Positions 1 to 8,421 of a stretch of 64,000 nucleotides of DNA are shown piece after piece. The notes under the pieces were generated by a model, which worked only from the letters and a program-made list of their open reading frames with translations, was not told the origin of the DNA and did no database searches. The stretch lies in NCBI RefSeq assembly GCF_018614055.1, contig NZ_JAGGPB010000014.1:124001-188000 (forward strand). The letters are read 5' to 3'. Position numbers and translations under genes: made by a program. Positions within the stretch are counted from its first letter, which is position 1. Each line of letters starts with the position of its first letter. Origin of the DNA: Streptomyces sp. ISL-98. Lineage in GTDB: Bacteria > Actinomycetota > Actinomycetes > Streptomycetales > Streptomycetaceae.

Positions 1-446
1 GCCGCCGCGATGTCGGAAGAAGAACCGGGGCCGAAGCCGTCGCTACCGCCGCCGTACTGCGACGACGCCGCCGCCCCCACCTCGAAGCCGCCGCCGAACG
101 CCTGGAGCAGCAGCGCCAGCGCGATGCGCAGCCGGTCGCTCCAGCCGACGACCACTTCGCCGTCCTCCTGGCCGTACGACGGGACGGCCAGCGCCACCGC
201 CATGACGAGCAGCATCCCGACGGGCCAGGCGGCGGCCCTGGCCGCGGACGCCCAGTCGCCCCGGAAAGCGCGCCCGAAGAACTGGCCGACGGGAGAAGGC
301 CGCGCGGGCCCCGGAGCGTACACAGGCGGCGGGGGCGGAGGGGGCGGCAACGGCGCCCCGGCCTGCGGCCGTTCGTGCCCGCAACTCATGCAGAAGCGGG
401 CCTCGTCAGGGGTCTGCGTCCCGCAGTTCGGGCAGTGCAACGGCAT
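1..446 (-). CDS. Zinc-ribbon membrane-associated protein, partial (C-terminus beyond window)
   Basis: The protein begins with a zinc ribbon: CPNC near residues 5-8 and CMSCG near residues 19-23, a C-x2-C...C-x2-C pattern expected to bind one zinc ion. A proline-rich linker (about residues 33-52) and a hydrophobic segment near residues 75-90 follow, so this is probably a membrane protein with a cytoplasmic ribbon. The ATG at 446 is chosen because it places the ribbon at the N-terminus. The gene runs off the left edge after about 148 codons. Function is unknown; zinc ribbons of this kind head many unrelated actinobacterial membrane proteins. Confidence 0.7.
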   Translation of the reverse strand, partial: MPLHCPNCGTQTPDEARFCMSCGHERPQAGAPLPPPPPPPPVYAPGPARPSPVGQFFGRAFRGDWASAARAAAWPVGMLLVMAVALAVPSYGQEDGEVVVGWSDRLRIALALLLQAFGGGFEVGAAASSQYGGGSDGFGPGSSSDIAA

Positions 447-515
447 GGGGGCTCCAGAAGCGGGTGAGCGGGGAGGGGAAGGTCAGTGGGAAGAGCGGTT
501 CCCTTGTGAACTGAC

Positions 516-545
516 TTATCTTCCCTGCCCGGCGGTTCCCGTCAA
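516..545 (-). promoter_or_regulatory. Candidate vegetative promoter for the zinc-ribbon gene
   Basis: On the minus strand a TTGACG hexamer (545-540) is followed 18 nt later by AGATAA (521-516). This resembles a HrdB-type -35/-10 pair and lies about 70 nt upstream of the ATG at 446, between glsA and the zinc-ribbon gene. Inferred from sequence only. Confidence 0.4.
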
Positions 546-566
546 CTCCCTTACCGCGCCCGGCAG

Positions 567-1484
567 CTAAAAGACCGACAGGCCCGTCAGCGTCGTGAAC
601 CGGTCCAGCGCCGCCACCCCTGCCACCGAGTTCCCGCGCCGGTCCAGGCCCGGGCTCCATACGCACAGCGTGCACCGGCCCGGCACGACCGCGACGATCC
701 CGCCGCCCACTCCGCTCTTGCCCGGCAGCCCGACCCGGTGGGCGAACTCGCCGGCCGCGTCGTACGTACCGCAGGTCAGCATCACGGCATTGATCTGCTT
801 GGCCTCGCTGCGGGTCAGCAGCCGGGAGCCGTCGGCGCGCAGTCCGTGGCGGGCCAGGAAGCGGGCCGCGAGTGCCAGGTCGGCGCAGCTCATCTCGATC
901 GCGCACTGCCAGAAGTAGTGGTCGAGGAGCGTGGGGACAGGGTTGGTGATGTTGCCGTACGACGCCATGAAGTGCGCCAGGGCGGCATTACGGTCGCCGT
1001 GCGTGGACTCCGACTCGGCGACCTGCGGGTCGAAGGCCAGGTCCGGGTTGCCGCTCTCCTGCCGCAGGAAGTCCAGGAGTTCGCTGCTCGCGTCGCCGGT
1101 CAGGCTCTGGAGGCGGTCGGTGACGACGAGCGCGCCCGCGTTGATGAAGGGGTTGCGCGGGATGCCGTTCTCGTACTCCAGCTGGACGAGCGAGTTGAAG
1201 GGGTTGCCGGAGGGCTCACGGCCGACGTGCTTCCAGAGGCTGTCGCCGCCGGAGGCCAGGGCCAGCGCGAGGGCGAAGACCTTGGTGATCGACTGGGTGG
1301 AGAAGGGGCGCTGCCAGTCCCCCACTCCGTACACATTGCCGTCGATGTCCGCGACGGCCATGCCGAAGCGGCGCGGGTCGACCTTGGCGAGCGCCGGGAT
1401 GTACTCGGCCGTCCTGCCGCTGCCGATCAGCTGCGAGACGTCCTGCGCGATCTGTTCCAGGAGCGCCTGGTAGTCCATGGCCAT
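567..1484 (-). CDS. glsA: Glutaminase A
   Basis: A serine-dependent beta-lactamase-fold glutaminase that hydrolyses L-glutamine to glutamate and ammonia in the cytoplasm. At 305 residues it has normal family length. Ser65-x-x-Lys68 (within STQSITKVF) is the catalytic nucleophile/base pair. Other family blocks are NPFINAGAL, YFWQCAIEMS and GLPGKSGVGGGI near the C-terminus. The ATG at 1484 lies 9 nt after the menG stop; a second in-frame ATG at 1478 is equally possible and neither has a strong ribosome binding site. Spacing suggests co-transcription with menG, though there is no obvious metabolic link. Identification is secure from the family motifs. Confidence 0.95.
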   Translation of the reverse strand: MAMDYQALLEQIAQDVSQLIGSGRTAEYIPALAKVDPRRFGMAVADIDGNVYGVGDWQRPFSTQSITKVFALALALASGGDSLWKHVGREPSGNPFNSLVQLEYENGIPRNPFINAGALVVTDRLQSLTGDASSELLDFLRQESGNPDLAFDPQVAESESTHGDRNAALAHFMASYGNITNPVPTLLDHYFWQCAIEMSCADLALAARFLARHGLRADGSRLLTRSEAKQINAVMLTCGTYDAAGEFAHRVGLPGKSGVGGGIVAVVPGRCTLCVWSPGLDRRGNSVAGVAALDRFTTLTGLSVF

Positions 1485-1493
1485 GAGGGCGGG

Positions 1494-2189
1494 TTACTGG
1501 GCCTTCGTGCCACGGTGCAGCGCCACCACGCCGCCCGTCAGGTTCCGCCACGCGACCTTCGACCAGCCCGCCCGCTGGAGGCGGGCCGCCAGGGCCGGCT
1601 GGTCGGGCCACTCGCGGATGGACTCGGCGAGGTAGACGTACGCGTCGGGGTTCGAGGAGACCGCTGTCGCGACCGGCGGCAGCGCCCGCATCAGGTACTC
1701 CATGTACACCGTCCGGAACGGCGCCCACGTCGGCTGCGAGAACTCGCAGATCACGACCCGCCCGCCCGGCTTCGTCACCCGGTACAGCTCGCGCAGCGCC
1801 GCATCCGTGTCCTGTACGTTCCGCAGCCCGAAGGAGATCGTCACGGCGTCGAAGGTGTCGTCGCGGAAGGGCAGCTTCGTCGCGTCGCCCGCCGTGAAGG
1901 GAAATTGCGGGTGGCGCTTCTTCCCCTCCTTCAGCATGCCGATGGAGAAGTCGCACGGCACGACGTACGCCCCGGTCGCCGCGAAAGGCAGCGACGACGT
2001 GGCCGTACCGGCGGCCAGGTCGAGCACCTTCTGGCCGGGGCGGGCATCCACGGCGGCGGCGACCGCCTTGCGCCACAGCCGGCTCTGACCGAGCGAGAGC
2101 ACGTCGTTGGTGAGGTCGTAGTTCGCCGCGACGTCGTCGAACATCGACGCGACTTCGTGCGGCTGCTTGTCCAGGGATGCGCGGGTCAT
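1494..2189 (-). CDS. menG: Demethylmenaquinone methyltransferase
   Basis: A UbiE/MenG class I SAM methyltransferase that performs the last step of menaquinone synthesis, C-methylating the naphthoquinone ring of demethylmenaquinone. It has 231 residues, the usual length. SAM motif I is [10 protein letters not shown] near residues 55-64, and the UbiE signature region follows ([20 protein letters not shown]). The N-terminal [22 protein letters not shown] is typical of the family. It stands near mqnC, fitting a menaquinone role, since streptomycetes do not make ubiquinone. The ATG is at 2189. Confidence 0.95.
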   Translation of the reverse strand: MTRASLDKQPHEVASMFDDVAANYDLTNDVLSLGQSRLWRKAVAAAVDARPGQKVLDLAAGTATSSLPFAATGAYVVPCDFSIGMLKEGKKRHPQFPFTAGDATKLPFRDDTFDAVTISFGLRNVQDTDAALRELYRVTKPGGRVVICEFSQPTWAPFRTVYMEYLMRALPPVATAVSSNPDAYVYLAESIREWPDQPALAARLQRAGWSKVAWRNLTGGVVALHRGTKAQ

Positions 2190-2224
2190 GCTCCGTATTC
2201 AAGCAGTACGTCCCGGAAGCGGTA

Positions 2225-2242
2225 CGTCCCGCCTACGGGACG
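2225..2242. terminator. Short hairpin downstream of the composite-domain gene
   Basis: CGTCCCG and CGGGACG form a 7-bp stem around CCTA in the 93-nt gap between menG and the gene ending at 2283. The octamer ACGTCCCG is repeated three times in this gap. It could be a weak terminator or only a GC-rich repeat. Confidence 0.35.
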
Positions 2243-2282
2243 CACCACCTATGGGACGTCCCGCCTGCACGGCGTACCGCCC

Positions 2283-2864
2283 CTACGCCCGCCCCCGGTA
2301 CACCAGCCGCCCGTCCAGCGCCGTGACCAGGCATCGGCCGTCGTCGGCGAAGACCGCGAAGTCGGCGACGCCGGAGGGCGTCAGCGCCCTGGGGCGCGGT
2401 GTGCGCGGGGCCGAGTCGTACCGGCGGATGCCGGAGCGCTCGACGGCCGTACGGACCTCGGGCCGGGTGAAGGGCCCGGCGAGCACCGTGGTCCCGCGGG
2501 CGAGGAGCCGCTGCACCCCGCGCCTGGCACTCGCGCCCCAGCGGGGGCCGGTCATACCGAGGGCGTCGAGCGCGGCGCCGGTCAGGGGATCGGTGCCGAG
2601 TTCGCCGGCCTCGCGCGGGTCGGGCCAGTACGCGGCTTCGAGCAGGGCGACGGCGTCCGGTTCGTACCGACCGGGGGTGAGCACGCCGTCCCACTCGCGG
2701 ATGCGGGCGCGGTCGCCGTACGCGGCGTACAGCTCCTCGTACGGACCGATGGCCGCGAAGCGGCGCCCGTCGACGACGACCGCGTGCCCGGCGTCCGTCA
2801 CGTCCTCGTCGGGGTGGTCCGCGAGGAGGCGGACCCCGCGCGCCGGCCGGTGAATGGTCAGCAC
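2283..2864 (-). CDS. Imidazolonepropionase-like composite-domain protein
   Basis: A 193-residue protein resembling the composite beta-domain that flanks the barrel of amidohydrolases such as imidazolonepropionase. The N-terminus (MLTIHRPARGVRLLAD) and the C-terminal ADFAVFADDGRCLVTALDGR are the parts that would form that domain. No amidohydrolase barrel metal motif (HxH) is present, so it is probably not a hydrolase by itself. The GTG at 2864 lies 7 nt downstream of the mqnC stop, so the two are almost certainly one transcript. A role in or near the futalosine pathway is inferred from position alone. Confidence 0.7.
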   Translation of the reverse strand: MLTIHRPARGVRLLADHPDEDVTDAGHAVVVDGRRFAAIGPYEELYAAYGDRARIREWDGVLTPGRYEPDAVALLEAAYWPDPREAGELGTDPLTGAALDALGMTGPRWGASARRGVQRLLARGTTVLAGPFTRPEVRTAVERSGIRRYDSAPRTPRPRALTPSGVADFAVFADDGRCLVTALDGRLVYRGRA

Positions 2865-2871
2865 AGGCGTG

Positions 2872-4068
2872 TCAGTTGGCGCTGAGGATCTTCAGCTCGG
2901 GGTGGGCCGTACCGCCCTCGATCGCCGTGGACGACAGGTGCGAGACGGCGTGGTCGTCGACCGGGTCGTTCGCCGGGTCGTCGTGCACGACGATGTGCTC
3001 GTACGTCGTGGTGCGCTGTGCGGGCACGCGCCCCGACTTCCGGATGAGGTCCATGATCTCCATCCGGTTGGAGCGGTGCTTGGCCCCGGCGGACGAGACG
3101 ACGTTCTCCTCCAGCATGATCGACCCGAGGTCGTCCGCGCCGTAGTGCAGCGACAGCTGGCCGACCTCCTTGCCGACCGTCAGCCAGGAGCCCTGGATGT
3201 GGGCGATGTTGTCGAAGAAGAGCCGGGCGACGGCGAGCAGCCGCAGGTACTCGAAGAGCGTGGCCTGCGTGCGGCCCTTCAGCGCGTTGTTCTGCGGCTG
3301 GTAGGTGTACGGGATGAAGGCCCGGAAGCCACCCGTCCGGTCCTGTACGTCGCGGATCATCCGCAGGTGCTCGATGCGCTCGGCGTTGGTCTCGCCCGTA
3401 CCCATGAGCATGGTCGACGTCGACTCGACACCGAGCCGGTGCGCCAGCTCCATGATCTCCAGCCACCGCTCGCCGGACTCCTTGAGCGGCGCGATGGCCT
3501 TGCGCGGCCGCTCGGGCAGCAGCTCGGCGCCCGCGCCGGCGAAGGAGTCGAGCCCGGCCGCGTGGATGCGGCGGATCGCTTCCTCCGCGCTCACGCCCGA
3601 GATCCGCGCCATGTGCTCGACCTCGGACGCGCCGAGCGAGTGGATCACCAGCTGCGGGAAGGCCTTCTTGATCGCGGCGAAGTGCTCTTCGTAGTACTCC
3701 ACGCCGTAGTCCGGGTGGTGGCCGCCCTGGAACATGATCTGCGTGCCGCCCAGTTCGACGGTCTCGGCGCAGCGGCGCAGGATGTCGTCGAGGTCGCGGG
3801 TCCAGACCTTGTCGCTCTTGGGTGCGGCGTAGAAAGCGCAGAACTTGCATGCGGTGACGCACGAGTTCGTGTAGTTGATGTTGCGCTCGATGATGTACGT
3901 CGCGATGTGCTCCGTACCGGCGTACCGCCTGCGCCGCACGGCGTCGGCGGCCTGGCCGAGCGCGTGCAGGGGCGCGGACCGGTAGAGGTCGAGCGCTTCC
4001 TCGGGGGTGATCCGCCCACCCTCCGCGGCACGGTCGAGGACAGACATCAGGTCGGCGTTCTCGGTCAC
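2872..4068 (-). CDS. mqnC: Cyclic dehypoxanthinyl futalosine synthase
   Basis: A radical SAM enzyme of the futalosine menaquinone pathway; it cyclises dehypoxanthine futalosine. It has 398 residues. Cys70-x3-Cys74-x2-Cys77 (CVTACKFC) binds the 4Fe-4S cluster that cleaves SAM. The following FQGGHHPDYG, SLGASEVEHM and AFIPYTYQPQN blocks separate MqnC from MqnE, which has different residues there. The start is GTG at 4068. The enzyme's partners in this window are MqnA (6967) and MqnE (20597); MqnB and MqnD are not here. Confidence 0.95.
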   Translation of the reverse strand: MTENADLMSVLDRAAEGGRITPEEALDLYRSAPLHALGQAADAVRRRRYAGTEHIATYIIERNINYTNSCVTACKFCAFYAAPKSDKVWTRDLDDILRRCAETVELGGTQIMFQGGHHPDYGVEYYEEHFAAIKKAFPQLVIHSLGASEVEHMARISGVSAEEAIRRIHAAGLDSFAGAGAELLPERPRKAIAPLKESGERWLEIMELAHRLGVESTSTMLMGTGETNAERIEHLRMIRDVQDRTGGFRAFIPYTYQPQNNALKGRTQATLFEYLRLLAVARLFFDNIAHIQGSWLTVGKEVGQLSLHYGADDLGSIMLEENVVSSAGAKHRSNRMEIMDLIRKSGRVPAQRTTTYEHIVVHDDPANDPVDDHAVSHLSSTAIEGGTAHPELKILSAN

Positions 4069-4155
4069 CGGGTTGTCCCTTTCGGCGGGGTTCTGGCGGA
4101 CCGAGCCAGCCTACGCCAGGGCCCCGGGCGATCTGCGGCCGGGCAAAACGCACAA

Positions 4156-4185
4156 CGCCCGCCCCGGTGCGTACCGGGGCGGGCG
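4156..4185 (-). terminator. Intrinsic terminator after the small secreted protein gene
   Basis: Perfect 13-bp stem (4156-4168 with 4173-4185) closed by a GCGT loop, 35 nt past the stop of the gene at 4220-4513. GC-rich stems without long U-tracts are the usual streptomycete terminator type. Confidence 0.75.
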
Positions 4186-4219
4186 CCGACGTGCGGTGGA
4201 ACGGATCACATGGTGTGGA

Positions 4220-4513
4220 TCACATGTTGTTCTCGGCGTCGATGAGCTGCTGGATCCTGCGGTCGATCGCGTTCGCCTCGGCGCGGGCGCGGCTGGCCGC
4301 CGCGTACTCGCCGTCGTTCTCAAGGCGGTTGGCCTTGGCCTTCAGCTCGGCGGACTGCTGGCGCAGCTCGTCGATGTTGACGTGGATGCCACCGGCGCGA
4401 GCAGCCATGGTCTGCTGGCCGGTGGTCGTGGCGGCCTGCGCGGGCACGACCGCGAACAGGACGCCTCCGGCGATTGCTGCGGTCACAGCGAGCGCGGAAA
4501 TACGTCGACGCAT
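4220..4513 (-). CDS. Small secreted alpha-helical protein
   Basis: A 97-residue protein with a signal peptide: MRRR, a hydrophobic core, then a likely cut after VPAQAA. The mature part is rich in Ala, Glu, Arg and Gln and looks like one or two amphipathic helices or a short coiled coil (roughly residues 45-95), with no cysteine. An upstream in-frame TTG/ATG could add 10 residues, but the ATG at 4513 is favoured because AGGGGGAA sits 5-11 nt before it. Function is not recognised. It has its own terminator, so it is probably monocistronic. Confidence 0.75.
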   Translation of the reverse strand: MRRRISALAVTAAIAGGVLFAVVPAQAATTTGQQTMAARAGGIHVNIDELRQQSAELKAKANRLENDGEYAAASRARAEANAIDRRIQQLIDAENNM

Positions 4514-4592
4514 GATTTTCCCCCTGGTCAAGGTGTGGTTCAAGGTCAGTTACCAGCTGGTAGCCCAATACTAGATGATCTTGCGACGCGTT

Positions 4593-6833
4593 TCAGACCG
4601 CCGGAAGGGCGTAGAGCTCGTCCGCGTGGGCGACGAGCAGGCGGTTGCCGGCTTGGACAACCTGCCACTCTCCGTCGTTCTCGACACCGTCGTTGTAGTT
4701 CCAGCGGTACGAGCCGTCCTTGGCCGAGAGGGCGTAGATGCCGCCCTGTTCGAAGTACGAGGCGATGTAGAGGGAGTCGTCCGTACGGACCATCCATTCG
4801 CCGAACTGGCGGCTACCGAGGTCCTCGCTCATCCAGATCTTCTTGCCGTCCTTCGGCTGAAGCGCCCAGACGCCGCGGTCGTAGTCCATGACGTACAGCA
4901 CGCCCCGCAGAACGCTGGGCTTGTGGAAGCCGCGCCGGCCGTTGGGCGAGTGCGTCCACTTGTCGCGGCCCGACTTCAGGTCGACGGCGCGCAGGAGATT
5001 GTCGCCGCCGACGAAGACCATGCCGCCGAAGATGGTGGGCTGGACCTCGTCGTCGGCGATCCTGCGGTTCCACCGCTGCTTGCCTGTGGCGGCGTCGCGG
5101 ACAGTGAGGTTCTTCAGATCCTCGTCGATCGCGCCGTGGGTGTAGACGAGGTGGCCATCGCCGACCGTGAGCGCCACGTCGTCCTGCGTCCCCTCGTCCC
5201 GCTGCTCCTGCCAGACCACCTTCCGGCTGCGGATGTCGATCGCCGCGATGGCGTTGAGGTCCTTCGTGTAGTCCGCGTCCGAGACCTCGGCGATGACGTA
5301 GATCCGCTTGTCGTCGACAGCGGCGACCTGGACCCCCGCGTCCATCTTTCCGCCGAGCCGGGTACGCCAGTTCTCCTTGCCCGTGCGGATGTCGTAGCCG
5401 ACGACCGTACCGTCGTAATCCGGCCCCGCCAGGAAGAGCGTGTTGCCGGAGACGGTCATCGTGGCATCGGGCGCCGCGATCTCCTTGCGGGCCCACTTCC
5501 GCTTGCCGGTCTTGAGGTCGTACGCAGCCGTGGTGTCACCCAGGACCAGGAAGAAGTCCCCGAACGCCTGCGGCGGCACGTCGTAACTGCGCGAAAGGCT
5601 CGCCGCCTTGGCGTGCCACAGCGGCTGCGGCGCGACGCCGTTCGGCGGGGTCTTGAAGACCTCCGGCTTCGCCTCTGCGGGCTTGCCGGGCTCGCCGTCC
5701 TTGCCGTCGGTCCCCGGCGTCTTCGCCCCGTCGCGTGTCAGCCACCAGGCGCCGCCCGCACCGGCCACTGCCACGCCCGCGACGCTGCCTGCCGCCAGGC
5801 CCAGGAATCGGCGGCGGGAGGGGGCCACTGGGGCAGGCGGGGCGTACGGGGTCGTTGGGTTCTGGTGCTGCGGCGCGTCCAGCATCGTCGGCGGTGGACC
5901 GTAGGCGGCCGGGGGGGCCTGCGCCGGGGTGCTGCCGTGGGCCGGGGTGTCCAGGTCCAGGATGCGGGAGGCGTGCGTCGCGATCGTCGAAGAGACCGCC
6001 GACGGGAGCCAGTCGGCGAAGACCTCGCCCGTACCGCCGGGCGCCAGGGTCCGGAGGATCTCCGCCGGGGCCGGTCTGGCCGCCGGGTCCTTCGCCAGGC
6101 AGGCGCGGATCAGGCCCGTCAGCATCGGCGGTACGCCGGCCAGGTCGGGCTCCGCGTGGACCACCTGGTAGAGCATCGCGGCAGGGGCCAGGTCACCGAA
6201 GGCACTGCGGCCGGTCGCCGCGAACGCCAGCACAGCGCCGAGCGAGAAGACGTCGCCCGCCGTGCCGACGTCCTTGCCCAGCGCCTGCTCGGGCGGCATG
6301 TAACCCGGCGAGCCGACCACAACTCCCGTCTGCGTCATGCGGCTTCCCTCGACCGCACGCGCGATGCCGAAGTCGATGACCCGGGGGCCGTCCGCCGCGA
6401 GCAGCACGTTCGAGGGCTTCAGGTCGCGGTGGATCAGGCCGGCCGCGTGGATCTCCTGGAGCGCCGCCGCGAGCCCGGCGCCGAGTGCGCGCACGGTCGG
6501 CTCCGGGAGTGCGCCGTGCGAGGCGACCACGTCGGTGAGGTCGGGGCCGAGGACGTACGCCGTCGCCAGCCACGGCAAGGGGGCGTCGGGGGCGGCGTCG
6601 ACCACGGGCGCGGTGTAGCGGCCGGACACGGCCTTGGCTATGTCGACCTCGTGCCGGAAACGCTGCCGGAAGGCCTCGTCCGCCGCCAGGTCCTGCCGTA
6701 CGACCTTCACCGCGACCGTACGACCGCCCGGCGACCTGGCCAGATACACCCGTCCCATGCCGCCGGCGCCGAGCCTGCTCAGCAGCCGGTAGGTGCCCAA
6801 CTCCTGTGGATCGTCCGGCTGCAGTGGCTCCAT
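4593..6833 (-). CDS. Membrane Ser/Thr protein kinase with extracellular PQQ-type beta-propeller
   Basis: A 746-residue receptor-like kinase. The N-terminal kinase domain carries the glycine loop LGAGGMGRVYLA (about residues 21-32), VAVK lysine, catalytic HRDLKPSN (about 133-140), VIDFG and the activation-segment end YMPPEQA. A proline-rich linker leads to one membrane span near residues 342-362. The rest is PQQ-like propeller blades (repeats such as VVGYDIRTGKENW and LRAVDLKSGRDKW), which should lie outside the cell and sense an unknown ligand. The span is preceded by SRRRFLG, a Tat-like motif. The ATG at 6833 follows GGTGAGG; no mqnA co-regulation is evident. Substrates are unknown. Confidence 0.9.
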   Translation of the reverse strand: MEPLQPDDPQELGTYRLLSRLGAGGMGRVYLARSPGGRTVAVKVVRQDLAADEAFRQRFRHEVDIAKAVSGRYTAPVVDAAPDAPLPWLATAYVLGPDLTDVVASHGALPEPTVRALGAGLAAALQEIHAAGLIHRDLKPSNVLLAADGPRVIDFGIARAVEGSRMTQTGVVVGSPGYMPPEQALGKDVGTAGDVFSLGAVLAFAATGRSAFGDLAPAAMLYQVVHAEPDLAGVPPMLTGLIRACLAKDPAARPAPAEILRTLAPGGTGEVFADWLPSAVSSTIATHASRILDLDTPAHGSTPAQAPPAAYGPPPTMLDAPQHQNPTTPYAPPAPVAPSRRRFLGLAAGSVAGVAVAGAGGAWWLTRDGAKTPGTDGKDGEPGKPAEAKPEVFKTPPNGVAPQPLWHAKAASLSRSYDVPPQAFGDFFLVLGDTTAAYDLKTGKRKWARKEIAAPDATMTVSGNTLFLAGPDYDGTVVGYDIRTGKENWRTRLGGKMDAGVQVAAVDDKRIYVIAEVSDADYTKDLNAIAAIDIRSRKVVWQEQRDEGTQDDVALTVGDGHLVYTHGAIDEDLKNLTVRDAATGKQRWNRRIADDEVQPTIFGGMVFVGGDNLLRAVDLKSGRDKWTHSPNGRRGFHKPSVLRGVLYVMDYDRGVWALQPKDGKKIWMSEDLGSRQFGEWMVRTDDSLYIASYFEQGGIYALSAKDGSYRWNYNDGVENDGEWQVVQAGNRLLVAHADELYALPAV

Positions 6834-6925
6834 GGTCGTCCTCACCCGTTCTGTTCTGTTTGAGTGCTGTCGGGCACTCGCGGCAGTCAACAGTAGGGGC
6901 GGGTGGGGACGGTGGGGGAACGAGC

Positions 6926-6945
6926 CCCCGCCTCGGCGGGCGCCG
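6926..6945 (-). terminator. Weak hairpin between mqnA and the kinase gene
   Basis: CCCGC/GCGGG with a CTCG loop plus two outer pairs, within the 133-nt gap after the mqnA stop. Possibly a weak terminator; low confidence because the stem is short. Confidence 0.3.
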
Positions 6946-6966
6946 CAGACCGGGCCGAGCCGGGGT

Positions 6967-7839
<873 letters not shown>

Positions 7840-7980
7840 CTAGACCTGTCGGCGCCGCCGCCCGACGCCGGGGCGCCGGGGCCCTTTTCCCGGGTCTCTC
7901 AGGAGACCTCCGGGAAGCCTCCCGGAAGACGCCCGGAAACATCACCGGGACGTGATCTTTCCCTCTACCGCTCGCCTGAG

Positions 7981-8126
7981 ACTGCGTGCTACGCTCGCCG
8001 CAAGTTGCAGTTTGGTTTCCCTTGCAGTACAGAGCCTGCGGAGCATGTGACCCCGCAGGCTTTTGTAGTTTTCAGACTTCTTAGCAGGTTCTGGAGCAGG
8101 GCAACCCTTTGGCCCAAGGAGGGCTT
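7981..8126 (+). promoter_or_regulatory. Structured 5' leader of the cold-shock gene with terminator-like hairpin
   Basis: The sequence before the cold-shock gene contains a 9-bp perfect stem (8033-8041 with 8053-8061, 11-nt loop) directly followed by TTTT (8061-8064), i.e. a Rho-independent terminator shape. It sits about 65 nt upstream of the ATG at 8127. Long structured leaders are typical of cold-shock mRNAs. Attenuation or temperature sensing here is inferred. Confidence 0.5.
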
Positions 8127-8330
8127 ATGGCTACCGGAACCGTCAAGTGGTTCAACGCTGAAAAGGGCTTCGGCTTCATCGCCCAGGACGGCGGCGGCCC
8201 GGATGTCTTCGTCCACTACTCCGCGATCAATGCGTCTGGTTTCCGCTCGCTTGAGGAGAACCAGGTCGTGACCTTCGACGTCACGCAGGGCCCGAAGGGC
8301 CCGCAGGCGGAGAACGTCGTCCCGTCCTAG
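8127..8330 (+). CDS. Cold-shock protein, CspA family
   Basis: A 67-residue single cold-shock domain that binds single-stranded RNA/DNA as an RNA chaperone. RNP-1 (KGFGFI, about residues 15-20) and RNP-2 (VFVHYSAI, about 29-36) are both intact. The ATG at 8127 follows AAGGAGG with ideal spacing, so the upstream in-frame start at 8109 is rejected. A structured leader precedes it and a strong terminator follows it, making it monocistronic. Streptomycetes carry several such genes, so no specific symbol is given. Confidence 0.95.
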   Translation: MATGTVKWFNAEKGFGFIAQDGGGPDVFVHYSAINASGFRSLEENQVVTFDVTQGPKGPQAENVVPS

Positions 8331-8371
8331 TTGCCCGGGACGACCGATCGCGGTCGAAGTAGCAGTACCCA

Positions 8372-8403
8372 AGGAGCCCCGTTCCGCAAGGAACGGGGCT
8401 CCT
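8372..8403 (+). terminator. Strong bidirectional terminator after the cold-shock gene
   Basis: Perfect 14-bp stem (8372-8385 with 8390-8403) closed by a GCAA (GNRA-type) tetraloop, between the cold-shock gene and the convergent acyl-CoA ligase gene. It can serve both directions. Confidence 0.9.
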
Positions 8404-8421
8404 GCCTTTCCGGCGTACGCC

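Noticed and set aside
738..2885. Long plus-strand open frame of 715 codons opposite glsA, menG and the composite-domain gene
   Set aside because: It is antisense to well-identified genes and its translation is a low-complexity Arg/Val/Gly string with no family similarity; such frames arise from GC-rich third positions.
4575..6863. 762-codon plus-strand frame over the kinase gene
   Set aside because: It mirrors the kinase codons and shows no motif; the kinase on the minus strand has complete catalytic motifs.
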